Below, in pieces: positions 47,243 through 58,349 of a stretch of DNA of 64,000 bases (positions within the stretch are counted from its first letter, which is position 1; every line of letters starts with the position of its first letter). Origin of the DNA: Uloborus plumipes. Its lineage: Eukaryota > Arthropoda > Arachnida > Araneae > Uloboridae. The position numbers and the translations under genes are program-made. The stretch covers positions 124,001-188,000 of the forward strand of contig JAXGGA010000023.1 of NCBI GenBank assembly GCA_038373865.1, given 5' to 3'. Below the pieces are notes generated by a model. The model saw only the letters and a list, made by a program, of their open reading frames with translations. It was not told the origin of the DNA and ran no database searches.

Positions 47243-47307
47243 ACTCTCTCTCTCTCTCTCTCTCCCCCCTCTCCCTCTCCCTCCCACACACACACACACA
47301 CACACAA
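47243..47307. repeat. compound CT / CCCTCT / CA microsatellite
   Basis: (CT)n passes into C-rich CCCTCTCC and then (CA)n. Confidence 0.9.
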
Positions 47308-47869
47308 ATGATGCTTAGGAACTTTGATTACGATCAGTGCACTGAGTTAAATTATTTTCCTTTAAAATAGTACCAAGCCTAATAAACCGTAAGTCACCAC
47401 CGATTAACCAGAGTTAAGGAAGAAGTACATGCGAAATACTCGCAGCCCGACGGTGTGACGGTGTATTGCATGTATTTATAATAACTTATTTTTCAATGTG
47501 TTTGGCAACAATTAAGAAACCAACTTCGTCACTTCTGTCACACAAGTGGTTGCGGATCAGAATTTCAAAGCCCCCGTAAAAAAGTTTTAATTCAAAAAAA
47601 CTATTGTTAAACATAGAAGAGATGCATTTCGAAAGCGGAGTTCTTGACACAATGTTTTGAAGATTATTTACAGCGCAAGTTTTCGGGTTCATAAGTATTT
47701 TTCAATTAGGAAGAAAATTACGCACTCTTTATCTATAGAGTTTCTCTGAGGTTTGCCCTAAGTTGAGGTTTGCCCTAATTCATCGTTTGTTTCTTTTTGG
47801 GGTTTTAAAGAAGGGTGACTTGTCCTGCATTGAATTGGGTGACTTTCGTAGTATCTTTCAAACATATTG

Positions 47870-48124
47870 CAATTGAAGGGTCAAACGGATAAAGGTGATA
47901 TGTGACAATTTTTAAAACTTACTTTTTACCGTGGATGAAGGTGATAAGTCCATCAGTATCATGTCCCATTAGTCACAGAAATGATTGTGGTAACTAAGAA
48001 TATTAACTCGTTTTACCCATTGCGAAAAATCCATTAAAATAACACAACATTTTTTGTTAAGCTTTTTCTAGAAATTTTAAAAAATATCACATCACTTTTA
48101 ACTACTTTCCCCTTCAATTGAAAT
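47870..48124. mobile_element. MITE, copy B of the 24631 family
   Basis: CAATTGAAGGG...CCCTTCAATTG form the ends. The interior matches 24631-24880 in direct orientation, including GATAAAGGTGATATGTGACA and GATAAGTCCATCAGTATCAT. Confidence 0.7.
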
Positions 48125-48344
48125 CAACGCCAATATAACATGTTCCTTTGTCACCAAACACGGCAAAAAGAAACAAATTTAATTCCGTAAGCCCTACATA
48201 TTAATCGTGTTGTTTTCTGTGTAAGTCTAATAGTATTAAATTTCTGGTTAGCTATTTCAATATTATATAGTTAAAAAATAGTCTTAAGAGCCTGCTATGA
48301 TACCAGTTATTCAATATATCTATCACTCTTACTCTTCTGATTTA

Positions 48345-48735
48345 TCTTAAAGTTTCCTTAAAACCGTAACATTATTAGATTCCAAACCATCAAGATTTAA
48401 TATTTTATTCATATGACAGCTGATAATGTTTTCTCGTCTTCGATATCTCTCTTTGAGTAATCTTAAACATACTTCATAATTTATCAGTCAATTGAAATCT
48501 TGCTACTACTTTATACGTGAGTCCCGACAGCAAGGGTTTTAAACGTTGAAAATTTCAATTGCAACTAATGATTCATTCAAATTTATAGCAGTAGGAAATG
48601 TGTTAAAAAACATAAAATTGATTCGCATCTCCATTAAAGTTATCTATACATAATTTAGGAAGCGTTACTGCAGAAATATTTTTATTTTCAAATGTTCAAT
48701 CTTTATTAATATCTGTAATTACATAAGTTTGCTAC
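48345..48735. repeat. old segmental duplication, block 2b
   Basis: Counterpart of 45108-45490 in the same orientation. Confidence 0.65.
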
Positions 48736-49066
48736 ATTTTCTTAATGTATTCTTCAGCTCAAACTTTTAAGTAAATATTTAATCAGAACATTTCTCAACT
48801 GTACATTCATTTCCTTTTCAAATTCAGTTTTATAAGTTCTTGAAACATCAATTCAGAATCTATCGTAGTTTGTTTCATAACAATTTTCTTTTTTTTTTTC
48901 AATTAAAATTTTTATCCATTCAGTTATAGCGTTGAAATTCTTACTTCAATAGCAAGCACTAACAGTTACAAATTTTGGGTTTAGTTTAATTAGATTCATT
49001 CAAAGTATCATTGAGCCAGTCCGTTTAACTTTGCGTCAGATTTTATTCTTTACTCTATTTGACTTA

Positions 49067-49134
49067 GAAAATAAAAATTAGAAATATCAGTGATGCATTC
49101 GAAAACAAAAATTAGAAATATCAGTGATGCATTC
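49067..49134. repeat. 34-bp tandem duplication
   Basis: Two copies of a 34-bp unit ending ATATCAGTGATGCATTC differ by one base and abut exactly, so this is a recent duplication. Confidence 0.9.
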
Positions 49135-49409
49135 TTGCTGGCGAGGTCATAAAATAATATTTCTCTTTATGATTTTTGACTCAAAGAGTTATCTTCACTA
49201 GCTCAAACTAAGGCTATTATATACTGTCTGATTGCGTTTTGTGCGCCTGGCAGCTACGGATACTTCCATTTGAAAAAGGGGAGATAAGTTAAGGATGCCA
49301 TCAGTTTTTGCTCGCTTACTACTTCCTCGTTGCATTTCCTCCCTATTTCCAGACAGTCTGAAGAGACTTGGCGCGTGCGCAGATGCTGCGGAGGTTTCGC
49401 GAAAAAATG

Positions 49410-50046
49410 TTAGACAGTAGACGAGCTGACGCATCAAGCTTGAACCGCTTTTCACATTACGACCGTTCCGGCCTTCGGAACTGAATTTTTCGCTGCGAAA
49501 CTGGTTTTCGAAATCAGTTGCTGTGACAGCACGCCGAATCATCGCCTTCCGTCATCGTTCTAGAATGTTTGATGTCGTCGGCTCCGACAGCGTTCGAATT
49601 TTTGGCACCGATTTTATTGGCTCTCGCCAGGTGCGCGCTCTAAATCCCTTGTGAGTGTGGGTCACGTGAATTTCGGACGGAGCTACTGCGAATGCTCGAC
49701 ATTTTCACCTCCGTCCGTCACGTCCAAAAAACCTTCGCTCGGATGAAACGGTTGTAGTGTGAATAGCTCTTAAGTTTTACGACTTTGAATTCAGCGCGTG
49801 CCATGTCTTTGCTGGCGGATGATGAGTGGCTGTCTATTCCGGTAAGTTATAGCGTTTTGGTAGTTTTTCAGGGTGAGAAATTATTAGTGGCGCGTGAATT
49901 TGTCAAAGCTTAGCTAAGTCCCGGAGATTTTTTTCTGGTAACGATAGCTCCGCAACAATAAAAAACTGAAAGTAAAGGTAAATAAATTGGATCCAAAGTG
50001 GTGAAACTTAAGCTTGATGCGTTCGCCAGTCTATATAGCGACTCTA
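49410..50046. mobile_element. CpG-rich segment bounded by the 33941-type TIR
   Basis: TGACGCATCAAGCTTGAA near 49428 and TTAAGCTTGATGCGTTCGCC near 50009, followed by AGTCTATATAGCGACTC, match the TIR of the 33941-34195 element. The left end is truncated. Inside is a second inverted pair: TTTTCACATTACGACCGTTC at 49449 onward and, on the right, CGGTTGTAGTGTGAATAGCT ending at 49768. That pair defines an inner MITE of about 320 bp. The whole is far richer in CpG than its surroundings. A 114-codon minus frame (49198-49542) crosses the boundary and is doubtful. Confidence 0.5.
49803..49841 (+). CDS. candidate first coding exon (13 codons)
   Basis: An ATG at 49803, with an in-frame stop upstream near 49762, opens 13 codons reading MSLLADDEWLSIP. 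They end at a consensus donor GTAAGT (49842-49847), phase 0. The preceding 350 bp is CpG-rich, which would suit a promoter, but that DNA lies partly in an inner MITE. No gene family is recognised and no second exon was found downstream. It could be a real 5' exon with a long intron, a fragment captured by the surrounding TIR element, or chance. Confidence 0.25.
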
Positions 50047-50423
50047 GCTCAAACATACCCGAATGAGTGGACTCAGGCCTGTCATGTAGAATAGTCAGAG
50101 GGTGTCAATTGCTCCCCCCCTGACTTTGAGAAATCAATGTATTTACATATAACTGAGCGTGGTTTTATTGTTTTCCGATGTTACATTGTGTTTGCACCCT
50201 TACCCCCCCCCCCAGTAAAAACTTAAAATGAATGGGCCTGAGTGTGCATTAGTCTGTGATAAAATTCTCCTTTTTTTTTTGGATCATGCACATTTTTAAA
50301 AAAAGGAAAAAAAAAACATTGGTAAGATACTTTGAAACAATTAAGTTAGTAACTTTATGCAGCTCATGTGTATGCGATAATGAAGTAAAAGGTACAACAT
50401 ACCTTTTTGTCGTAGAATAAATA

Positions 50424-51074
50424 CAGGGTGTCCACTCCAATCGTGGACCAATAGCTAATTTCTAAACCGTTAGAGATAAGCATATAGTTTATTTAGGAAA
50501 AAATCTCCAAAATACGAAAGGAATTTCGGGTCTATTCAATGTTTTTCAAAAAATCAAATTTTGAAAGAGTTACGAAGTTTAAATTTTTATACAGCCCCCC
50601 AGCCCTATCAATCATATTTAGTAAAACATTCTTGACACTGTAACGTTTAAAACTAAAAAAAAAAATCACTCTTCTACCACAAAAATTGACCGAGTTATGA
50701 CGTTTTGAAAAATCAAGATTTTATATTATTTCATGACGTCATCGAGAGACCGCTTAAGGTACCATATGCAAATCCTTCAAAATTTGTTTTTTCAAAACGT
50801 CATAACTCGGTCAATTTTTGTGGTAGAACAGTGATTTTTTTTTAGTTTTAAGCGTTACAGTGTCAAGAATGTTTTACTAAATATGATCGATAGGACTGGG
50901 ATGCTGTATAAAAATTTAAATTTCGTAACTCTTTCAAAATTTGATTTTTTGAAAAACATTGAATAGACTTAAAATTCCTTTCGTAATTTGGAGATTTTTT
51001 CCTAAATAAACTATATGCGTATATCTAACGGTTTAGAAATTAGCTATTGGTCCACGATTGGAGTGGACACCCTG
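50424..51074. mobile_element. Tc1/mariner-type foldback element with TA duplication
   Basis: Ends CAGGGTGTCCACTCCAATCG and its exact inverse are flanked by TA (50422-50423 and 51075-51076). The inversion continues to within about 30 bp of the centre at about 50750, so almost the whole 651 bp can fold back. It encodes no transposase. Confidence 0.88.
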
Positions 51075-51110
51075 TATATTTGTACAACGACGTGTCAAAA
51101 AGTGCGAAAC

Positions 51111-51283
51111 TGGCCACCTTGTCTAGGGGTCAGACAAGTCAAGGGCAGATAGGGAGGTCCCGGGTTTGAATCCCAGCTAGGGCATTTATGTACTTTCTCT
51201 TTCTCCTGTCCTTGTCCTTTCTTCGTGTTAATGTGTGTTGTGATTGGCTGCCTACAATATAAACTGGTCCCTATAGCAAAGTG
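51111..51283 (+). mobile_element. tRNA-derived SINE, diverged copy of the 16100 family
   Basis: TGGCCACCTTGTCTAGGGG, a GGTTTGAATCC B-box-like motif near 51163, TTTCTCTTTCTCCTGTCC and GGTCCCTATAGCA follow the same order as in 16100-16270. It lacks the tail and ends where a piggyBac-type end (TTAA at 51284, then CCCTTTATGCCCC) begins. Confidence 0.75.
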
Positions 51284-51304
51284 TTAACCCTTTATGCCCC
51301 GACG
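51284..51304. mobile_element. solo piggyBac-like terminus
   Basis: TTAACCCTTTATGCCCCGAC resembles the ends of the MITEs at 5947 and 7933. No matching right end was seen. Confidence 0.35.
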
Positions 51305-51428
51305 GGAAGCAGAAGTAACGCTTCTGTTAATTTAGTATTGTGAATCCTATATCGCTGGAATCATGCTGAAGCTTTTAAGTACCAATCCTAGTACTTCACT
51401 GAGAGGCCGACAGATGGTACCTGCAATC

Positions 51429-51483
51429 TGAAGCAGTTTTCTTAGGTGCCCTAAGGCGTAGGGCCCTACGAAAACTGCTTCAG
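51429..51483. repeat. hairpin with 15-bp stem
   Basis: CTGAAGCAGTTTTC and GAAAACTGCTTCAG are perfectly inverted around about 25 bp that itself repeats AGGGCCC/GCCCTA motifs. Confidence 0.6.
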
Positions 51484-51573
51484 TTAGGCCCTACTGATTT
51501 CCAAAATTTTCCAAGGGCCTCTCTCCAATTGAAGGATTCCAAACTAAAAATAGATTATTTCCTTAAAACATAA

Positions 51574-52105
51574 TACAGTAACCCCTCGTCATATCGTGCT
51601 TTTCGGGGGACGAGAAAAAAGCGCGATATATCCGAAAGCGCGATATAACCGAGGTCATTAAAAATAGTTTTCTATCCAGCATGCAAGTAAATTATAAGAG
51701 CACATACATAAACATTCATTTATTCGAACATCAGCTTTTTTTTCAGTCAAAAGTAACAAAAAAATATAACTTTTACAGATTACTACTACACATTACTAAC
51801 AGATGCTTTTCACTCATTGTATCAGTACAAAAGAAAGTGTCCAGTAGTTTCCAAACTGTCTCTGCAGTACGCAAGCTTGGGTGACAGGAATTTGCTGCTT
51901 CTTTTAAGCGAATTCAGAAGAATAGAAGAACCTTCGTTTTGTTCATTGATGACAAAAATAAATGAGAAAGAGACCTTTTCTGAGCACCTTACATATTTTC
52001 TCAAAAATGGTTTCGAACGGAAAGTTTTTTTTTTTTTTTGGGGGGGGGGAGACAAAAAAAAAGAGCGATATATCCGAATGAGCGATATAACGAGGGGCTA
52101 CTGTA
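51574..52105. mobile_element. pogo/Tigger-like MITE with TA duplication
   Basis: The element proper is 51576-52103, flanked by TA. Ends are CAGTAACCCCTCGTCATATCG and (right, inverted) CAGTAGCCCCTCGTTATATCG, followed by repeated GCGATATATCCGA motifs. Interior frames (67-104 codons) show no DDE motifs, and one crosses a T10-G9 run. Confidence 0.85.
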
Positions 52106-53385
52106 TTGAATTTTTACTACATTCATGGTGATTTTGAAATCTTAATCGTCATTACAAAACCGTACCCCTTTTACTAGTCGAACAGAAAAATTCTTGCCGT
52201 GTAAACGCGTCTAAGAAAATAGCATAAGTCTCAATACGTTTAGTGCACAATGCAAGTTTTAATTGGAAATATGCCGATATGGTGCAGTAAGTTAAGAGGC
52301 TCCTATATACCCAAGATGGAGGATTTTCCAAGTCAGAAGTTGAAACGCAACGTTTAATATCAGGTTCTGAAGCTTTATTTTGATAGCGAACTATTTCCAA
52401 TTTTAATGAAAGTTTTAATCTCATCTTGCATAATGGCTTTTGAAATTGTACCAAAGACCTCTATTATAAAACAGTGTTTTTAAAGAAAGTGATGTGGAGA
52501 TTGGCAATTGCCCTCAAAAAGAAAGAAAGAAGGAAAAATAGAAAAGAAAGAAGGGAAAAAGCTACAACTGAAACGGGTGTTTCATAAAATTCTTGTTCGA
52601 GTTAGACTAAATTATATATTTTAGTTAGCACGACAATGCGCAAATAACTAACGAACAATAAAGAGTTCATAAAGAAACTTTTTTATTAAAAAAACATATT
52701 TAAAAGTCCTCATGAAAATCAATACAATTTAAAATTTTTAAATTGGGAAATTAATTCGAACGTTTTTGAGTAAGAGAATCGATTGATTATAGCTATTTGT
52801 GCGGAATTCAATAATAATTTGTTAACAATAACGATCGAATTTCAATATCTTTTTTTTAAAAAAAAGAGACAATTCTAAGCTGAATCTTTCAAACAAAAAT
52901 ATGTCATCTTTACAGTTTCATGTTGTGCAAATAGGATTGTATAACATGCTACACATTTCACTGGCTGATTTATTTCACGTACCAAAAACTTTTCCGAGCT
53001 TTAAGAATAAAAGAAAACATCCTCTGCTACTGTTTTTGTTTATGGCGTCTTAAATCTTAATGCATAATACATTTTTTTTATAATATTTATGCTTTAAAAT
53101 ATTCATAGAGCAGCTTTTTTAAAATGAACATCCATTTCTTCAAACTTAAAAGTAAACGGTCTCAAAAATAAAAGGTTCTAAAACACATTTTGTTCTCTTT
53201 ACCCTATAAATAAATCTTCGCTTTAATCTTTCAAATATGCCTCGTAAATGCTGAAAACCATTTTCTGACTAGACATTAAGAATCGAATATCATGTATTTA
53301 TTTGCATATAACGAAGAGAATGGTCTGATGTTTTTCTCTTTTCTATGTACCCAAATTCCTTAACTTATTTTGGACTACGTATTTA
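52106..53385. other. AT-rich stretch without recognised genes
   Basis: Short frames and A/T runs only. A minus frame of 100 codons at 52152-52454 has no recognised domain. Confidence 0.35.
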
Positions 53386-54015
53386 ACTTTATATATGAAA
53401 ATGGACGTTTATTTGTGTGTATGTGTGTATTCCTTATACAATTGAACGATTTATGTCGGATCTTCACCAAATTTGGCATAGAAGTCATTCGTTCTACAAC
53501 TTAAATAGAGGTGTTTGTGACCCTATGAGGGGTTTTCCATATACAAACCCTCAGTTCACCTCGGATCTTTTCCAAATTTGGCTCAGAGAGCCTTTGATGT
53601 TTATAAGTTTTTTTTCACCTCTTATGGGAGCAAAACCCTCCATGTGGATTGTCCTTTATACAAATCTAATTTACCACGAATCCTTGACAAATTTAGTATA
53701 GATGCTTTAGAATTCGCGTGGGGATAGTTTTAGTCCCCCTATGGGAGGAGGGTCCAAACCTTCTATATTGGTTTTACTTTATACCTATTTACAGTTTAAT
53801 TCGGATCATTGCAGAGGTCCTTGGTGTCCAGGAACTCACAAGGTTTTTTTTCTCCCCTTATAAGGAGGACCCCTATTAGACGGAATTCATTTGAGGGTTT
53901 TCCTTATACGAATCCACAATTTACGTCGGGTCTTTGCAGAATTTTGCACGGAGATAGTTTCATGCTTAGGAATGTACAATGGGGGGTTTTTTTGCCCATC
54001 TATGGGTTAAATTAA
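53386..54015 (+). mobile_element. Helitron-like 5' region with tandem units
   Basis: TATATATGAAAATGGACGTT followed by a TGTGTGTATGTGTG tract is the usual look of a Helitron 5' region. Four to five diverged units of about 105-130 bp follow, each with TTTATACAAA, a TCGGATCTT block and CCAAATTTGG (near 53433, 53547, 53657, 53778 and 53905). Short frames reading TNPQFTS.L..I arise from this repeat. No 3' hairpin end on this strand was found. Confidence 0.5.
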
Positions 54016-54045
54016 ACATCTCAGTGACGTAGGCCTGTAAATAAG

Positions 54046-54222
54046 TACAGTCGAACCCGCTTAATGGAATAGCCATTTTGCCATGAAAAAATATTCTAAT
54101 AAGCAGGATTTTCCATTATCCAGGATCAAAATAATGCATTTAGACGATTTGGTGCATTAAAAATGTATTGTATTAAGCGGGATATTCTTATAACCGATAT
54201 TCTTATAAGCGTGCTCGACTTA
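54046..54222. mobile_element. small pogo-like MITE
   Basis: TA-CAGTCGAACCCGCTTAATGG at 54046 and, at the right, TTATAAGCGTGCTCGACT-TA (to 54222) are inverted with some mismatches, and internal AAGCGGGATATTC motifs repeat. It is about 173 bp and non-coding. Confidence 0.6.
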
Positions 54223-54615
54223 GAAGCGTGCTCGGTATTTCGTTTTGAAAACTATTAGCCCTTTGTCCTTCTTATACTGCAGCTAGAGTATGATGGCAAA
54301 AAAAACTTCATAATCTCAAATGGGGGTCTCAGGCGCAAGAGATTTTTACATTAATATATAAAATATCAAAAGGGTCAACCAAGGATTCAAAAGACAGGCC
54401 TCCATACACTGATCTTGTGACCCAATATACTGACTTAAAAATGTGATATACTTTTCGATGACCGAACAGTAACGATGGCGAGCCGGTTCGGGATGGAACC
54501 ACATTTTTACGGAAAATAGTTGCTCGTACATTTCGGAATAGTTTTATCAGTACTTGTCATGAAAACACATGTATTTTGCCTGGCGTAGAAGTTAAGGGTA
54601 GAAGATTATATTTGA

Positions 54616-55640
54616 CTAGCTAACCTGGCCACGCGTTGCTGTGGCTAAGGTATGGGTTAAACTATCCAAATTTTAATATTACACAGGTAAAAGTTTACAA
54701 ATTACAGTAAAACATTTTTTTATTACAATACAACTGAAGAAAAAAAAATCACAAAAAAATGAATATTGTATAACTTAAAAACCCGAAAAGGTACGATATT
54801 TACGAAACAGTCGAATTTTAAATCGCAAACTATGAGGTGTATATTTATGTTACAATGCAATGCGACGGTAAAAATAGTGTGTATAGAAATAATTTTAATC
54901 TTCGCACCATAAAACAGTACATTTTCCCTCCTAAGAATTTTTTTTGAATAGTAAATACCAAATGTATTGTTGAACGATGATTTGCAAATTTATTGCTGCA
55001 GATGGATACTCTTAGCAAATACAATTCTGAACTAAATCACTACAAATGTAAATATTACATAGGTAAAAGATCACATAATGCAGTGAGCCTTTCTTTGTCT
55101 AAAGACACCTGACATAAAAATCACTAAACAATATGAATATTTTATAACTCAAAGCTCGAAAAAGGTATGATATTTTTCACTAAAATAATTTTCCTAAGAA
55201 ATATTTGTACCTAAACATGAGTGAAAAATATTTTTAAAACATACAAAATAGCATATGTTAAGTATCTAAACTGATTTAATAAATTGAATTAAGTAAAGGA
55301 GAAGTAAGAAAATAATACTTTTCCGAATATTGATTTAATAATAAACGAATATGCCAGAAACTGATTCGACATCCTTGATCGTTACCACTATTGCTTTTTG
55401 CTTCCGAAGTAACTGACAACCCAGCAGCAGATTTTATCTTATAGAAGCCAAGAATACAGAAAAGCTGGTAGCTAAATAGATAATTTGCAATAAAAAATAT
55501 ATTTCGGTCCTAAATTGAGATAAAAACTATCCTATCATTTAAGTTGGACCAAACTGAAACTGCGTGCAAAATTTGGTTAAAATCGGTTCAGTAGCTGCGG
55601 AGTTCATTGGCCACAAACACATGGACACGTAATTTTTAGC
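54616..55640 (-). mobile_element. Helitron, 3' end clear, 5' end unresolved
   Basis: Read on the minus strand it ends at 54616 with a hairpin (GCCAC-AGCAACGC-GTGGC), a spacer and CTAG, followed by T. The 5' part near 55560-55640 has the GGCCAATGAACTCCGCAGC and ACCGATTTTAACCAAATTTT block commonly found at Helitron 5' regions. No clean TC start was identified, since it runs into element A sequence. The interior is AT-rich without a helicase. Confidence 0.65.
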
Positions 55641-55695
55641 CTTCTTCCCCGTTTCAAATAAAATAAAGACGAAAAAAGTATTAAAAGTAGCTTAA
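55640..55695 (-). mobile_element. element A, copy 2, distal fragment
   Basis: This 56-bp stretch matches the end of copy 1 (39656-39706, reverse-complemented): GGCTAAAAA, an ACGGGGAA block, an ACGAAAAAAG block and the TTAA at 55692-55695. It is separated from the rest of copy 2 (62106-63174) by the foldback insertion. Confidence 0.7.
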
Positions 55696-56666
55696 GAGCC
55701 ATTATTTTGAAAATCGAACAAAAAAGGGAAATTTTGGCAGTGACCATTTTTGATTTTCCTCATTTTTTTATATGTCAAAGTAGGTCATAAGAAATTAACA
55801 TTCTGAAGTTTGTAGACCCCCAAAAAAATTTTGTTCGCTCGCTAAAAATTCCCAAAATTTGATGTTATGCAGCGCTTTTTTGGTAAAACGGCTGAAAGAC
55901 GCATTTCAGTGCGCTGTAGTTTTTTACAGAAACGCCACCCTATGGTTATGTTTACATTTATTGATTGTACAATGTGTAGTTATGAGGACCCCATAGTTAT
56001 TTGGGTTGGGGTGTGTTGCTTTCTTTAGTTAAGGGGCCGCAAAGTATGGTTTTTAGACCATTTTCGCTCGATTTTGAACTGCGTTATTTCCCCCTAAAAG
56101 CAACCCCCTGAAATTTTTTTAACATATACTGAAAATTTATACTATAAAGAGAATATGTGGTACGAAATTTGTTTAATATCTCATTGCTTTGAAGAGAAAA
56201 AGACTTCGACATTTTTCAAATTTTCAAAATTACGATTTTTTGATCGCATTTAACTCAAAACAGCAACTCTAGGGAAAAAAAGCTTTTATGGATTATGGAA
56301 CCTACAGATGTGTAGAATAACGTAAAAAAGAAAGTTGCGTGGGGTCTCGTCTCGTTTTCAAGAAAATAATTTTTTTTGTAGCTCATTTTAATGCTTTTTT
56401 CTCATAGTAAAATGTGTCCATCAAGTAGGTCAGATCTGCTGAAACTCTAAGTACATAGTAATGACATATTTAAATTTGTATAGGGAAAGAGAAAAAGACT
56501 AAAAACACTTAATTTTGTCAATTTTTTTTATAATTTTTAGTTTTTTAATTGCAATTAACTCAAAAAACGGGAAATCCTGAAACTGTTATTGAATGCACAT
56601 ATTACTAGTTTCGAAAAATTTGAAAAAGTAAATTCGGTGAGGTATCTTCAGATGTATTCTAGTGGG

Positions 56667-57026
56667 AGGTCACAGTGACCTCCCGAAAAATTTCATGATC
56701 GAAAAATTTGCTGACGATTCGGCAAATTTGGAAACTATTGCAACATTGATAGTTTTTAATGATACATTTTTCTCACGTGTGCTTGATCGTATTCTGTAAA
56801 AATTTAAGTTCCAGTGCCCATGAGTATCTTATACTTCTCAAGAAGATGTTCTTAATTTGCCAAAGGAATTTCCCAATTTTTCCGAAGGATAAAACACGAT
56901 CAAGCCCACATGTAAAAAATAAATAAATAAATCGAAAATTTCTATGTTGCAGTATTGTTTCTAAAGTTTCTGAATCTTCAGAAAAAATTTCCGAATATGA
57001 AATTTTTCTGGAGGTCACAGTGACCT
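56667..57026. promoter_or_regulatory. two AGGTCACAGTGACCT palindromes
   Basis: Perfect inverted AGGTCA half-sites with 3-bp spacing lie at 56667-56681 and 57012-57026. The paralogous arm position at 57547-57561 has one mismatch (AGGTCACTGTGATCT). They sit in homologous parts of the foldback element. A biological role is not shown. Confidence 0.4.
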
Positions 57027-57770
57027 CCTTTGACTTCCTATTGGGGAGTCTCTAAAAATACCTCACAGTATTTAAATTTTCGAATATTTCTAGTCATTGC
57101 CAGCTAGTAACATGTAAATTCAATAATTCCCTCAGTAACGATTCATCGTTTTTTGTAATTGCAATAAGAAGCTAAAAGTTCTAAAAATTCACACAAGTAA
57201 ATGCTGTGATTCTTTTTCACTATTATTTTTCACTCAAAAATTACCATACACATATACATAAATTATTATCATATATTTTAAGTTTTAGCAGATTTGACCT
57301 ACATACTGGACACATTTTACTACAGGAGAACGTATTAAAATCTGCTACATTTTTTTCTGTAAAACTAGAAGAGACCCCTGGCCGCTTCATTTTGTACGTC
57401 GTTTTACACATATGCAGGTATCATATAATATAAAAAAATAATCATAACATGTAAAAAATAAATAAATAGAAAAGTTCAATGTTGCAGTATTGTTTCCAAC
57501 TTTGCCGAATCATCAGTAAAATTTTTCGATCATGAAATTTTTCGATAGGTCACTGTGATCTCCCACTAGAATGCATCTAAAGATACCTCACCGAATTTAC
57601 TTTTTCCAATATTTCGAAGCTAGTAATATGTGCATTTAATAACAGTCTCAGGATTTCACGTTTTTCGAGTTAGTTGCAATTAAAAAACTAAAAATTATAA
57701 AAAATTTAAGCAAAATTAAGTGTTTTTAGCCTTTTTCTCTTTCTCTATACAAATTTAAATATGTCATTAC
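56930..57770. repeat. direct duplication within the foldback, spacing about 540 bp
   Basis: TGTTGCAGTATTGTTTC at about 56943 and 57479 starts two similar segments that include the receptor-like palindrome, an ATACCTCAC block and TTGCAAT. Between them 57285-57430 matches the inner end of the outer arms (compare 61364-61515), so the ancestral arm order is preserved. Confidence 0.7.
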
Positions 57771-57779
57771 TGGTATACG

Positions 57780-58345
57780 CCCAAAATGTCGCGGCCGAAA
57801 TGTCGTGGGCCAAAATGTCGCGGCCAAAATGTCGCTGGGAAAAAATGTCGCGGGCCAAAATGTCGCGGGTCAAAATGTCGCCGGTCCAAAATGTCGCCGG
57901 GCCAAAATGTCGCGGTCTAAAATGTCGCTGGTCAAAATGTCGCCGGTCCAAAATGTCGCCGGGCCAAAATGTCGCGGTCTAAAATGTCGCCGGTCCAATA
58001 TGTCGCGGTCCAAAATGTCGCGAGCAAAAATGTCGAAGGTCCAAAATGTCGTGGGCCAAAATGTCGCCGGTCCAAAATGTCGTGTGTCCGAAATGTCGCC
58101 GGTCCAAAATGTCGCGTGTCCGAAATGTCGCCGGTCAAAAATGTCGCGTGTCCAAAATGTCGCCGGTCAAAAATGTCGCGTGTCCAAAATGTCGCCGGTC
58201 AAAAATGTCGCGTGTTCAAAATGCCGCCGGTCAAAAATGTCGCGTGTTCAAAATGTCGTCGGTCAAAATTGTCGCGTGTCCAAAGTGTCGCCTGTCCAAA
58301 ATGTCGCCGGTCAAAAATGTCGCCAGTTCAAATGTCGTCAGACAA
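57780..58345 (+). repeat. left terminal minisatellite array, about 36 units
   Basis: The unit is about AAAATGTCGCSGGKCC, 15-17 bp. From about 58085 to 58320 units alternate between GTCGCCGGTC and GTCGCGTGTC types, forming a 31-32-bp higher-order repeat. Units lack stop codons, so frames of up to 182 codons (57805-58353) run through it in all three phases. These are Lys/Cys/Arg/Ser/Val/Gln repeats with no start context and are not called as genes. Confidence 0.9.
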
Positions 58346-58349
58346 AAAT

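Noticed and set aside
49198..49542. 114-codon minus frame in CpG-rich DNA
   Set aside because: It spans the boundary of two TIR elements, and high GC alone lengthens frames. No recognised family.
54346..54531. 61-codon minus frame containing SQYIGSQDQCMEACL
   Set aside because: Looks protein-like in part, but no family could be named and it lies between two repeat elements.
57780..58345. CRISPR-like array
   Set aside because: Units are contiguous variants of one 16-bp sequence with no unique spacers, and the DNA is eukaryotic.
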